Below the pieces are notes generated by a model. That model made no database searches, was not told where the DNA came from, and was given only the letters and a program-made list of their open reading frames with translations. DNA of 64,000 nt from Ideonella oryzae (GTDB taxonomy: Bacteria > Pseudomonadota > Gammaproteobacteria > Burkholderiales > Burkholderiaceae_C). The stretch lies in the NCBI RefSeq assembly GCF_024055665.1, contig NZ_JAMXMC010000005.1, positions 62,001 through 126,000 on the forward strand. The letters are read 5' to 3'. The position numbers were made by a program, and so were the translations under genes. This document shows, piece by piece, positions 33,583 to 43,541 of this stretch (position 1 is the stretch's first letter; each line of letters starts with the position of its first letter).

Positions 33583-35871
33583 ATGACCACCATGCCCCGC
33601 CTTCTGACCACCGCCCTGCTGCTGGGCAGCCTCCATGCCGCCGCCTGGAGCGCGGCGGCTCTCACACCACCACTCCCACCAGCCACTGCGGCATCGGCCG
33701 CATCCACGCCCGCAGCCGGACAGCGCCCGCGCGTGGGCCTGGTGCTGTCCGGTGGTGGTGCCCGCGGCATCAGCCATGTGGGTGTCCTCAAGGTGCTGGA
33801 GGCTCAGCACATTCCGATCGACGTGATCGCAGGCACCTCGATGGGGGCCATCATCGGCGGGCTGTACGCCAGCGGGATGAAGGCCGACCAGATCGAGGCC
33901 GCCTTCAAGAAAATCAACTGGACCAGCCTGTTCTCCACCCGGGTGGGCCGGGAAGAGCTGTCACAGCGGCGCAAGGAGCAGGATTTCGAACTCAGCACCG
34001 CAGTGGAACTCGGCTGGCGCGATGGGGAGTTCCGCGCCCCCCAGGGCGCCGTCTCCAGCCGGGGCCTGGACGCCCTGCTGCGACGCTACACCCTGCCGGC
34101 CCAGGAGATCAGCGACTTCAACCGTCTGCCCATCCCCTTCCGCGCGGTGGCCACCGACATGGAGACCGGACGACCGGTCATCCTCGACCGGGGGGACCTG
34201 GCCACGGCGCTGCGCTCCAGCATGAGTGTGCCCGGGGTGTTCCCCGCCACCGAGGTGAACGGCCGCATCCTGGGCGATGGCGGACTGGTGGACAACGTGC
34301 CGGTGGACGTGGCCCGCGCGATGGGCGCCGACATCGTCATCGTCGTCAACATCGGCACGCCCCTGGCCGGCCGGGAAACCCTGAACTCCGCCATCGGGCT
34401 CACCGCCCAGATGATCAACATCCTGACCGAGCAGAATGTGCGGCACAGCCTGGACTCGCTGGGCCCCCGCGACATCCTGATCCAGCCCGAGCTGGGCACG
34501 CTCACCTCCGGTGATTTTGACAAGGTCGCCCAGTTGATCGACATCGGCGAGGCGGGGGCCCGTGCCAGTACGGACCGTCTCACTGCTCTGGCAACCCCCA
34601 ACGTGCAGTATGCGGACTGGCAACTGGCGACCCAGTCCCCCAGCCTGCCCCCCACGCAACTGGACTTCGTGGCCTTCGGAGGCACCACGGCGACCAACCC
34701 GGGCCGGCTTCAGCCCCAGTTGGAAAGCAAGGCAGGCGAGCCTTTCGATCCGGCCAAGGCGGAGCGCGATGCACGCTACCTGGCAGCCAGTGGCGACTAC
34801 GTTCAGGCCGACTACCACCTGGTGCACGACGAGCGCGGCGACGGCCTGCTCTTCACCCTGGAAGACAAGCCCTGGGGCCCCACCTACCTGAACGCCGGCC
34901 TGGACCTCTCCACCGACTTCAGCGGCAACAGCGCCTTCAACATCAAGCTCTCGCTGAACCGCCATTGGCTCACCCCCAATGGCACGGAATGGCGCAGCAT
35001 CGCGCAGATCGGCGAGGTCCCGCGCTTGTTCACCGAGCTCTACCACCCCCTGAACTGGAACATTGGCCTGTCCGATGACTGGTTCGTCTCGGGATGGACC
35101 GACGGCGAGCGGCGCAAGCTCTCGGTGTTCAACAGCAATGGGGGCGACAAAATCGGCGAGCTGCGCCGCTCCCAACTGCGCATCGGGCTGGACCTGGGCC
35201 AGCCCTGGGGCAACCTGGGCGAGGTACGGGTCGGCCCCGTCTACGAGGCCACCCGCAGCGACCCCCTGCTGGCCGGCGGCGCCGACACCCTGATCAACAC
35301 GCAGGAGACCTGGCAGGAAATGGGGCTGCGCGGACGCGTCGTGGTGGACCAGCTCGACTACGCCAACTTTCCCCAGCGGGGCTACCGCTTCGAGACCGAC
35401 GCCCTGGTCGGGACCCGCCACGAGCGCGGCGACAGCCACAACCTGGCCTGGGTCGAGAGCCAGGTCACCGGTGCCGCGAGCTGGGGACGACAGACCATCA
35501 CCCTCCATGGCGAGATGAAGGCAGCCAACACCGCCTCGGCCTCGACCGTGGGCCGCTACAGCCTCGGTGGCTTCCAGCAACTGTCCGGTTACCAGCCGGG
35601 GCAGGTCAGCGGCAACGCCCTGGTGTTCGGCCGGCTGAACTGGTACATGCGCCTGGCCGAAACGCCGGTCTTCGCCCGGGGCTTCTTTGTGGGCACCAGC
35701 GTCGAGGCGGGCAACGCCTGGCAGGATTACCGCGACCTGCGGCTGACCGGCCTGCGCTATGGTGGCAGTGTGTTCCTGGGGGCGGATACCGGGCTGGGCC
35801 CCATGTACCTGGGTCTGACCTGGGCGCCGCGGGGCGAAGCCGGGCTGGCCCTGGTCATCGGCCGGCCCTGA
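33583..35871 (+). CDS. patatin-like phospholipase with Omp85 barrel (type Vd autotransporter, PlpD-like)
   Basis: 762 aa. Signal peptide at about 5-25; linker; patatin domain about 48-255 with oxyanion motif GGGARG (57-62), nucleophile Ser86 in GTSMG, and the Asp232 dyad partner in GDGGLVDN. A POTRA-like segment follows (about 370-440), then a C-terminal beta-barrel of the bacterial surface antigen/Omp85 type (about 445-762) ending ALVIGRP. This matches PlpD-type proteins, which carry a secreted lipase through their own barrel. The ATG at 33583 was chosen over the frame upstream, which overlaps groEL; ATG at 33592 is an alternative. Host or lipid target unknown. Confidence 0.92.
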   Translation: MTTMPRLLTTALLLGSLHAAAWSAAALTPPLPPATAASAASTPAAGQRPRVGLVLSGGGARGISHVGVLKVLEAQHIPIDVIAGTSMGAIIGGLYASGMKADQIEAAFKKINWTSLFSTRVGREELSQRRKEQDFELSTAVELGWRDGEFRAPQGAVSSRGLDALLRRYTLPAQEISDFNRLPIPFRAVATDMETGRPVILDRGDLATALRSSMSVPGVFPATEVNGRILGDGGLVDNVPVDVARAMGADIVIVVNIGTPLAGRETLNSAIGLTAQMINILTEQNVRHSLDSLGPRDILIQPELGTLTSGDFDKVAQLIDIGEAGARASTDRLTALATPNVQYADWQLATQSPSLPPTQLDFVAFGGTTATNPGRLQPQLESKAGEPFDPAKAERDARYLAASGDYVQADYHLVHDERGDGLLFTLEDKPWGPTYLNAGLDLSTDFSGNSAFNIKLSLNRHWLTPNGTEWRSIAQIGEVPRLFTELYHPLNWNIGLSDDWFVSGWTDGERRKLSVFNSNGGDKIGELRRSQLRIGLDLGQPWGNLGEVRVGPVYEATRSDPLLAGGADTLINTQETWQEMGLRGRVVVDQLDYANFPQRGYRFETDALVGTRHERGDSHNLAWVESQVTGAASWGRQTITLHGEMKAANTASASTVGRYSLGGFQQLSGYQPGQVSGNALVFGRLNWYMRLAETPVFARGFFVGTSVEAGNAWQDYRDLRLTGLRYGGSVFLGADTGLGPMYLGLTWAPRGEAGLALVIGRP

Positions 35872-35875
35872 CAGA

Positions 35876-35902
35876 GAGGGGCAGGATCGGTCTTCTGCCC
35901 TC
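35876..35902. terminator. hairpin between the patatin gene and engB
   Basis: GAGGGGCAG (35876-35884) pairs with CTGCCCTC (35895-35902) with one bulge. It sits between convergent stops. It lacks a strong T-run, so it may rather protect 3' ends. Confidence 0.35.
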
Positions 35903-35913
35903 ATCTCCGGTCT

Positions 35914-36663
35914 TCAGGCAGGCAAATCCTTTGCCTCGTCTGCCTCGCCTGTCGAGGTCTCAGCCTCGGGCGGCTTCGCCTGGGGATGCACCCAGCCGTG
36001 GATCGTCTCGGCCAAGTCTGACAGGCCCTGGTGCTTGGTGGCCGAGAACAGCAGCATGCCCACGTCGGCGTGTTCGCTCACGCGCGCACCCAGTTGCTCC
36101 TGCACGGCCGCCAGCGCAGCCTGTTGCTCGCGGCGGTTGAGCTTGTCTGCCTTCGTCAGCGCCACCAGCAGCTTGACTTCACCGGTGTTGATCCGCGGCG
36201 AAACGAACTCCAGCAGACGCTCGTCCAGTGGTGTCAGCCCCAGGCGGCTGTCCACCAGCAGCACCACGCCGTTGAGGTTGCGGCGCACCTCCAGGTAGTC
36301 CGCCATCACTTTCTGCCAGCGCACCTTCTCGGTCCGGGAAACGGTGGCGTAGCCGTAGCCGGGCAGGTCGGCCAGGTAGGCATCGGGGGCGTCGCGCGGC
36401 CCCAGTGCGAAGAGGTTGATATGCTGGGTGCGCCCCGGGGTTTTGGAGGCGAACGCCAGCTGTCGCCGCTGGGCCAGTGCATTGATCGCGGTGGACTTGC
36501 CGGCATTGCTGCGGCCGACAAAAGCGATCTCTCCCAAGTCCCCGGGCGGGAGCTGGTCAAGCTGGCTGGCCGTGGTCAGGAAACGAGCACTGTGAGCCCA
36601 GGCCAATGCAGGGTGTTTGAGTTCGGACAAATCCGAACGACTTTGGCTGGAGGTTTCACGCAT
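35914..36663 (-). CDS. engB: GTPase EngB/YsxC
   Basis: Essential GTPase in 50S assembly. 249 aa from MRETSSQSRSDLSELKHPAL. P-loop GRSNAGKST (50-58), DLPGYGYA and TKADKLNR are visible. The tail (PEAETSTGEADEAKDLPA) is acidic and not conserved. The open frame upstream, antisense to the cytochrome gene, is rejected. Divergent from cytochrome c4, an arrangement known in other proteobacteria. Confidence 0.97.
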   Translation of the reverse strand: MRETSSQSRSDLSELKHPALAWAHSARFLTTASQLDQLPPGDLGEIAFVGRSNAGKSTAINALAQRRQLAFASKTPGRTQHINLFALGPRDAPDAYLADLPGYGYATVSRTEKVRWQKVMADYLEVRRNLNGVVLLVDSRLGLTPLDERLLEFVSPRINTGEVKLLVALTKADKLNRREQQAALAAVQEQLGARVSEHADVGMLLFSATKHQGLSDLAETIHGWVHPQAKPPEAETSTGEADEAKDLPA

Positions 36664-36750
36664 GGCACATTCTAGAATTCCCTGGTTTGATTGCTGGCTT
36701 GCGCTGACATGCCAACACCCACAAATTCCACAATCCCCGAGGCCCTCCGA

Positions 36751-37377
36751 ATGAAGTCTCCTGTCGCGTTCGCCAGTTCCCTCGTGCTCGCAGCCCTGAT
36801 GGCGGGTTCCGTTCATGCCGCCGAAGCTGCGGCCCCGTTCAAGCCGGATCTGGCCCGCGGTCAAGCGATTGCCGTGACCTGTGGCGCCTGCCACACCAAT
36901 GATGGCACCCGTGGCTTGGCGACCTACCCCATTTTGCAGGGTCAGCACCCCGAGTACCTGGTCAAGCAATTGACCGAGTTCAAGGCCAGCAAGCGCGTCA
37001 ACCCGATCATGAACGGCATGGCCGCCCCGCTGACCGAGGTCGACATGAAAAACGTGGCCGCGTTCTACGCCAGCAAGAAGCCTGTGGCTGGCGCCGCCAG
37101 AAACAAGGACACCGTGGCCCTGGGCGAAAAGATCTACCGCGGCGGCATCGCTGAGCGGAAGGTGCCCGCCTGCGCCGGCTGCCATGGCCCCAGCGGGGCC
37201 GGCATCCCGGTGCAGTATCCGCGCCTGGGTGGTCAGCACGCCGAGTACGTGGAAGCCCAGCTGACCGCCTTCCGCGGTGGCGCGCGGACCAACAGCCCGC
37301 AGATGATGGACATCGCCGGCCGCATGAGCGACGCCGAGATCAAGGCCGTGTCCGACTACGTGGCCGGCCTGCATTGA
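36751..37377 (+). CDS. dihaem cytochrome c4
   Basis: Periplasmic electron carrier of 208 aa with two haem domains. Signal peptide to about residue 24 (VHAAEA). Haem sites C44-G-A-C47-H48 and C141-A-G-C144-H145; methionines such as those in NPIMNGM and SPQMMDIAGRM are candidate axial ligands. HPEYLVKQL and HAEYVEAQL mark the internal duplication. The start follows GAGGCCCTCCGA; a longer frame from 36691 lacks a better signal. Its haems would be attached by ResB/CcsA encoded next. Confidence 0.95.
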   Translation: MKSPVAFASSLVLAALMAGSVHAAEAAAPFKPDLARGQAIAVTCGACHTNDGTRGLATYPILQGQHPEYLVKQLTEFKASKRVNPIMNGMAAPLTEVDMKNVAAFYASKKPVAGAARNKDTVALGEKIYRGGIAERKVPACAGCHGPSGAGIPVQYPRLGGQHAEYVEAQLTAFRGGARTNSPQMMDIAGRMSDAEIKAVSDYVAGLH

Positions 37378-37428
37378 GACCGCTCCGAATCAGCCGATGC
37401 AGGCTGAAGGTTTCCTGAATTCCCCTTG

Positions 37429-37453
37429 AAAGGCCGGTCGATGACCGGCCTTT
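37429..37453. terminator. terminator between cytochrome c4 gene and resB
   Basis: AAAGGCCGGTC-GAT-GACCGGCCTTT, a perfect 11-bp stem with A- and T-flanks; works after the c4 gene and ends 36 bases before resB. Confidence 0.85.
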
Positions 37454-37489
37454 GTCTTGTTGGCCCCACGGGCCCCGGATAATCGCCGC

Positions 37490-39613
37490 ATGACCGCCTC
37501 CCACGGAGCCTCGCCCTCCCTGCCCCAACGTGCCTGGCGCGACAGCCTCGAACTGCTGTCCTCGATGCGCTTTGCCATCACGCTGCTGTGCGTGATCTGC
37601 ATCGCCTCGGTCATCGGCACCGTGGTCAAGCAGAACGAGCCGCTGAACAACTACATCAACCAGTTCGGGCCCTTCTGGGCGGATGTCTTCGGCCGTTTCC
37701 ACCTCTTCAACGTCTACAGCGCCCCCTGGTTCCTGCTGATCCTGGGCTTTCTGGTGCTGTCGACCAGCCTGTGCATCGCGCGCAACACGCCCAAGATCCT
37801 GAACGACCTGCGCAGCTTCAAGGAGCATGTGCGGGCCCAGTCGCTCAAGGCCTTCCACCACCGGGCCGAGGGCGAACTGCCGGTGAATGGCGAGGCGGCG
37901 CTCCAGCAGGTGTCCGACGTGCTGGCCCGCCGCGGCTGGCAGGCCCGGGCCCAGGTGCGCGAAGACGGCACGATGGTCGCCGCCCGTCAGGGCCGGCTCA
38001 ACAAGATCGGCTACCTGGCCGCCCACTCGGCCGTGGTGCTGGTGTGCCTGGGCGGCCTGTTCGACGGCGACCTGGTCGTGCGGGCCCAGATGTGGTTCAC
38101 CGGCAAAAGCACCTTCGAGGGGGGGGGCCTGATCAAGGATGTCGCCCCCGAACACCGGCTGCCGCCCACCAACCCGACCTTCCGAGGCAACCTGTTCGTG
38201 CCCGAGGGAGGGCGCGCCGGCACCGCGGTGCTGAGCATGCCCAACGGCATCGTGCTGCAGGACCTGGACTTCGACGTCGAACTCAAGAAATTCATCGTCG
38301 AGTACTACGACACCGGCATGCCCAAGCTGTTCGCCAGCAAGATCGTGCTGCATGACCACGACACCGGCGCCGCCACGGAGGCCATGGTCAAGGTCAACGA
38401 GCCGGTTTTCCATCGCGGCGTGGCCATCTACCAGAGCAGCTTCGAAGACGGCGGCTCACTGCTGGAACTGACGGCCCAGCCGCTCGCGGGCAACGGCCCG
38501 CCGCTGGTGTTCAAGGGTCGCATCGGCGACAACCTGCCGCTCAGTGGCGGCAGCGACAAGTACACCCTGGAGCTGACCAGCCTGCGGGTCATCAACGTCG
38601 AGAACCTGGGCCAGGCCGACGGCAAGGGCACGGATGTGCGCAAGGTCGACCTTGGCAGCACGCTGGACAAGCACCTGGGTGCTGGCGTCGACCCGGACAA
38701 GAAGAAGCAGCTGCACAACGTCGGCCCGTCCTTCACCTACAAGCTGCGCGATGCCAGCGGCCAGGCCCGCGAGTTCCAGAACTACATGCTGCCGCTGGAG
38801 ATCGATGGCCAGCGTGTCTTCGTGATGGGTGTGCGCGAGGCCGCCGACGAGAACTTCCGCTACCTGCGCATCCCGGTCGACGACCAGAACAGCATGAACG
38901 GCTGGCTGCACCTGCGCCGCGCCCTGGCCGACCCGGCCCTGCGCAGCCAGGCCGCCCAGCGCTATGCGGACAGTGCCACGCCCGCGGACCGTCCCGAGAT
39001 GCGCGACCAGCTGCGCATCACCGGCGAGCGCGCCCTGGCCCTGTTCGCCGGCGCCGAGAAGGCGGCCAAGGCCAACGCGGTCCCGGGCGGTCTGGCCGCG
39101 ATGAGCCAGTTCATCGAGGGCACGGTGCCTGAAGCCGACCGCCAGCGCGTGGCTGACGTGCTGCTGCGCATCCTCAACGGCTCGCTGTTCGAGCTGGAGC
39201 AGCTGGTGCGACAGGCGGACGGTCTGGCCCCGCTCCAGTCGGACGCAAGCACCCAGACCTTCATGACCCAGGCCGTGATGGCCCTGTCCGACAGCTATTT
39301 CTACCCGGCGCCGCTGATGATGCAACTCAGCGGCTTCAACCAGGTCCAAGCCAGCGTATTCCAGGTGGCCCGCGCCCCCGGCAAGAAGCTGGTCTACCTG
39401 GGGGCGGTGCTGCTGATCCTGGGCGTCTTCGCCATGCTCTACATTCGCGAACGTCGCCTGTGGGTCTGGCTCAGCCCGGTCGGCGACGGACGCACCCGCA
39501 TTCTCATGGCCATGTCCACCCCGCGCCGCACACTGGACATTGATGCCGACTTCAACGCCCTGCGGCAGGACCTTCTCGGCCCGTCTGCCCTTTCCGGAGA
39601 CACCACGCGATGA
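37490..39613 (+). CDS. resB: System II cytochrome c biogenesis protein ResB (Ccs1)
   Basis: With CcsA it forms the haem exporter and lyase of System II. 707 aa from MTASHGASPSLPQ. TM segments near 28-46, 77-97, 172-190 and 632-654 flank a large periplasmic domain (about 200-630). LSSMRFAITLLCVICIASV and NQFGPFWADVFGRFHLFNVY are family-typical. It overlaps the next gene by 4 bases (ATGA). No thioredoxin-like resA is in view. Confidence 0.95.
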   Translation: MTASHGASPSLPQRAWRDSLELLSSMRFAITLLCVICIASVIGTVVKQNEPLNNYINQFGPFWADVFGRFHLFNVYSAPWFLLILGFLVLSTSLCIARNTPKILNDLRSFKEHVRAQSLKAFHHRAEGELPVNGEAALQQVSDVLARRGWQARAQVREDGTMVAARQGRLNKIGYLAAHSAVVLVCLGGLFDGDLVVRAQMWFTGKSTFEGGGLIKDVAPEHRLPPTNPTFRGNLFVPEGGRAGTAVLSMPNGIVLQDLDFDVELKKFIVEYYDTGMPKLFASKIVLHDHDTGAATEAMVKVNEPVFHRGVAIYQSSFEDGGSLLELTAQPLAGNGPPLVFKGRIGDNLPLSGGSDKYTLELTSLRVINVENLGQADGKGTDVRKVDLGSTLDKHLGAGVDPDKKKQLHNVGPSFTYKLRDASGQAREFQNYMLPLEIDGQRVFVMGVREAADENFRYLRIPVDDQNSMNGWLHLRRALADPALRSQAAQRYADSATPADRPEMRDQLRITGERALALFAGAEKAAKANAVPGGLAAMSQFIEGTVPEADRQRVADVLLRILNGSLFELEQLVRQADGLAPLQSDASTQTFMTQAVMALSDSYFYPAPLMMQLSGFNQVQASVFQVARAPGKKLVYLGAVLLILGVFAMLYIRERRLWVWLSPVGDGRTRILMAMSTPRRTLDIDADFNALRQDLLGPSALSGDTTR

Positions 39614-40962
39614 CCACCACCACCCTCGCGGTCGGCAAGCCCGGCTGGTTCAGCCAGCGCGGCGCCTATGACTGGCTCTATGCCCTGTGCATCGTGCTGG
39701 GCGCCGGCTACGCCTTCCAGCGTTACGGCAGCTCGATGGACGTGTACGAGCGCGGCATCCTGCTGGGCGCCGTCCCCAGCCTGATCGGCCTGGGCTGGTT
39801 CTGGGGCCCGCTGCGCACGCTCAGCCTGGGCGTGGGTGCGGCGGCCTTGCTGGCCATCTCGCTCTACAACCAGCACCTGGACAACTTCGGTGCCGACCTG
39901 GCGGCGGGCGACAAGGTCTTCCTGCTGAAGTATTTCCTGGCCAGCCAGAGCGCCATCATGTGGATGAGCGTGCTCTTCTACATGAGCACCCTCTTCTACT
40001 GGATCGGCTTCTTCACCCGCCAGGGCGGCGAGAACGCGCTGGGCCTGAAGGTGGGCTCCGGCCTGGCCTGGACCGCCGTGTTCATGGCACTGACCGGCAC
40101 CATGGTGCGCTGGTTCGAAAGCCACCAGATCGGCCCGGACATCGGCCACATACCGGTCAGCAACCTCTACGAGGTGTTCGTCCTGTTCAGCTGGCTGACC
40201 ACGCTGTTTTACCTGTACTACGAAGCCCATTACAAAGTCCGCACGCTGGGCCCCTTCGTGATGCTGGTGGTCAGCGCCGCCGTCGGCTTCCTGCTCTGGT
40301 ACACCCTGGTGCGCGATGCCCAGGAGATCCAGCCCCTGGTGCCGGCCCTGCAGAGCTGGTGGATGAAGCTGCACGTGCCGGCCAACTTCATCGGCTACGG
40401 CACCTTCGCCCTGGCCGCCATGGTCGGCCTGGCCTGCCTGCTCAAGGAATCGCCCCCGCGCGCGCTGTGGACGGGCCTGGTGGCGGTGCCCGGCGTGCTC
40501 GCCGTGGGCATCGCCGGCTACGCCGCCCTGGCCAGCGCCCCGGATGCCCCGGTGGACGCCGCCTGGAAGGCCGTGCGTCTGATCGGCGGCACGGCGCTGT
40601 TCTTCGCCCTGATGGTGTCCCTGCGGCGCCCGATCAATGCCAAAACCCCCACGCTGACGGTGATGGACGACGTGATGTACAAGGCCATTGCCGTGGGCTT
40701 TGCCTTCTTCACGATCGCCACCGTGCTGGGCGCCTTCTGGGCGGCCGAAGCCTGGGGCGGCTACTGGAGCTGGGACCCGAAGGAAACCTGGGCCCTGATC
40801 GTGTGGCTGAACTACGCGGCCTGGCTGCACATGCGCCTGATGAAGGGCCTGCGCGGCGTGGCCTCGGCCTGGTGGGCCCTGAGCGGGCTGGTGGTGACCA
40901 CCTTCGCCTTCCTGGGTGTCAACATGTTCCTGTCGGGCCTGCACTCCTACGGCACCTTGTGA
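39610..40962 (+). CDS. ccsB: System II haem-handling protein CcsA/CcsB (c-type cytochrome biogenesis)
   Basis: Polytopic haem-handling partner of ResB. 450 aa with about eight hydrophobic segments. The tryptophan-rich WWD-type motif is WGGYWSWDPKETWA near 382-395, and conserved His residues occur in the loops (SHQIGPDIGHIPVSNLYEVF, KLHVPANFIGYG, NYAAWLHMRL). Naming varies (CcsA or CcsB). Coupled to resB; the dienelactone hydrolase gene starts 25 bases later. Confidence 0.95.
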   Translation: MTTTTLAVGKPGWFSQRGAYDWLYALCIVLGAGYAFQRYGSSMDVYERGILLGAVPSLIGLGWFWGPLRTLSLGVGAAALLAISLYNQHLDNFGADLAAGDKVFLLKYFLASQSAIMWMSVLFYMSTLFYWIGFFTRQGGENALGLKVGSGLAWTAVFMALTGTMVRWFESHQIGPDIGHIPVSNLYEVFVLFSWLTTLFYLYYEAHYKVRTLGPFVMLVVSAAVGFLLWYTLVRDAQEIQPLVPALQSWWMKLHVPANFIGYGTFALAAMVGLACLLKESPPRALWTGLVAVPGVLAVGIAGYAALASAPDAPVDAAWKAVRLIGGTALFFALMVSLRRPINAKTPTLTVMDDVMYKAIAVGFAFFTIATVLGAFWAAEAWGGYWSWDPKETWALIVWLNYAAWLHMRLMKGLRGVASAWWALSGLVVTTFAFLGVNMFLSGLHSYGTL

Positions 40963-40987
40963 CCGAACCGAAGCCGGAGACCTGCTG

Positions 40988-41683
40988 ATGAGCCAGATGA
41001 TCACGTTCCAGCGCCCCGATGGACAAGCCGCCCAGGGCTGGCTGGTGGAGCCCGCCCAGCCGCAGGGCGCACCCGGCCTGGTGTTGATCCAGGAATGGTG
41101 GGGACTGAACGACCAGATCAAGGGTGTGGCCGATGCCTACGCCCGTGCGGGCTACCGCGTGCTGGTGCCCGACCTGTACCGCGGCCAGGCCACGGTCGAG
41201 GCCAAGGAGGCCGAGCACCTGATGAACGGCCTGGACTTCGCGGATGCGGCCAGCCAGGACATCCGGGGCGCCGTGCTGCACCTGCAGGCCAGCGGCAGCG
41301 CCAAGCTGGGGGTGACCGGCTACTGCATGGGCGGGGCGCTGACCCTGCTGTCGGCCTGCTTCTCGCCGGAGCTGGCGGCCGCGGTGACCTGGTACGGCTT
41401 CCCACCGCTGGAGTACATCGACGCCACGAAGATCCGCGCCGCGGTGATGGGCCACTTTGCCACCCAGGACGCCTTCTTCCCGGTGGCCACCGTGCCCGCG
41501 CTGGAAGCCAAGCTGAAGGCCGCCGGCGTGCCGACCAGCTTCCACACCTACGAGGCGATGCACGCCTTTGCCAACGAAACCCAGGTGGATCCGCACCGCG
41601 TACCCACCAACCGCTACGACGCCCAGGCCGCCGCCCAGGCCATGGAGCGCACGCTGGCCTTCCTGCGGCAGCACCTCGCGTGA
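40988..41683 (+). CDS. dienelactone hydrolase family protein
   Basis: Alpha/beta hydrolase of 231 aa. The catalytic triad is read as Cys113 (GYCMGGALT), Asp161 (FATQDAFF) and His192 (YEAMHAFAN), the Cys-Asp-His set of dienelactone hydrolases. IQEWWGLNDQIK and VLVPDLYRG are typical. The family includes chlorocatechol enzymes and many hydrolases of unknown substrate; no aromatic degradation genes are nearby, so the substrate is unknown. Confidence 0.9.
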   Translation: MSQMITFQRPDGQAAQGWLVEPAQPQGAPGLVLIQEWWGLNDQIKGVADAYARAGYRVLVPDLYRGQATVEAKEAEHLMNGLDFADAASQDIRGAVLHLQASGSAKLGVTGYCMGGALTLLSACFSPELAAAVTWYGFPPLEYIDATKIRAAVMGHFATQDAFFPVATVPALEAKLKAAGVPTSFHTYEAMHAFANETQVDPHRVPTNRYDAQAAAQAMERTLAFLRQHLA

Positions 41684-41695
41684 ACTTGTCCAGCC

Positions 41696-41720
41696 CCGCC
41701 CGATCGTAAGGTTCGGGCGG
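41696..41720 (+). other. intergenic hairpin between dienelactone hydrolase and msrP
   Basis: CCGCCCGA pairs perfectly with TCGGGCGG (8-bp stem, 9-nt loop) 10 bases after the hydrolase stop. No T-run follows, so it is a weak terminator or an RNA-stability element. Confidence 0.4.
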
Positions 41721-41782
41721 CCGGCGCGACTCATGGAGAAGCCCTGCCACGGCGGCCCAGCCGCCCTCCACGAGGATTCGCC

Positions 41783-42771
<989 letters not shown>

Positions 42772-42772
<1 letters not shown>

Positions 42773-43374
42773 TGATCCAGCGCTGGTTGTTGCACCCGGC
42801 GGCCAAGCCGGTGCTGTGGCTGTTGCTGGCCGCGCCCGCCGCCTCGCTCGTCTGGCGCGGCTTCCATGACACCCTCGGCCCCAACCCGGCCGAGGCGCTG
42901 ATCCGGGGCCTGGGCGACTGGACCCTGCGCCTGCTGTGCCTGACCTTGCTGATCACCCCCCTGCGCCGCTGGACCGGCTGGCACGCTCTGGCCCGCTGGC
43001 GCCGCAACCTGGGGGTAGCCACCTTCCTCTACGGCACGCTGCACTGGCTGGCCTACGCCTGGCTGGACCAAGGCCTGGACTGGCCCGCCCTGGTCCATGA
43101 CGTGGCCAAACGGCCTTTCATCCTGGTGGGCACGGCCGCCTGGCTGGCCATGCTGCCGCTGGCGGCCACCTCCTTCAACGCCGCCATCCGGGCCATGGGC
43201 GGTCGCCGCTGGCAGGACCTGCACAAGACGGTCTATGGCATCGCCCTGGCGGCGCTCCTGCATTTCTTCTGGGTCAAGGCCGGCAAGAACGACTTTGCCG
43301 AGGTCGCGGTGTACGGATTGGTCGTCCTGGGCCTGCTGGCCTGGCGCTGGCGACGCTGGCGCATCGGGGATTGA
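42772..43374 (+). CDS. msrQ: MsrQ, haem-binding membrane subunit for MsrP
   Basis: Inner-membrane protein of the ferric-reductase-like (YedZ) family that passes electrons from the quinone pool to MsrP. 200 aa with about six hydrophobic segments. Candidate haem-ligand histidines occur in LYGTLHWLAY, WQDLHKTVYGI and LLHFFWVKAG. Upstream in-frame sequence lies inside msrP and is rejected. Confidence 0.95.
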
Positions 43375-43541
43375 CCACCCCTAATCCGAAGGCGCGTTCA
43401 TCGCCCAGAAACAAAGCGCAACGCTGAGAATCAAAGTCCTTCGTTCGTTTTCGGGCCCGGATCGGGGCGCGGAAGCGGTGTGGCCAGCGCGAACGTCCCA
43501 CCGGGTGGTCGCGCAGCGCTCCTTTCTGGAAGTTCCGAACC

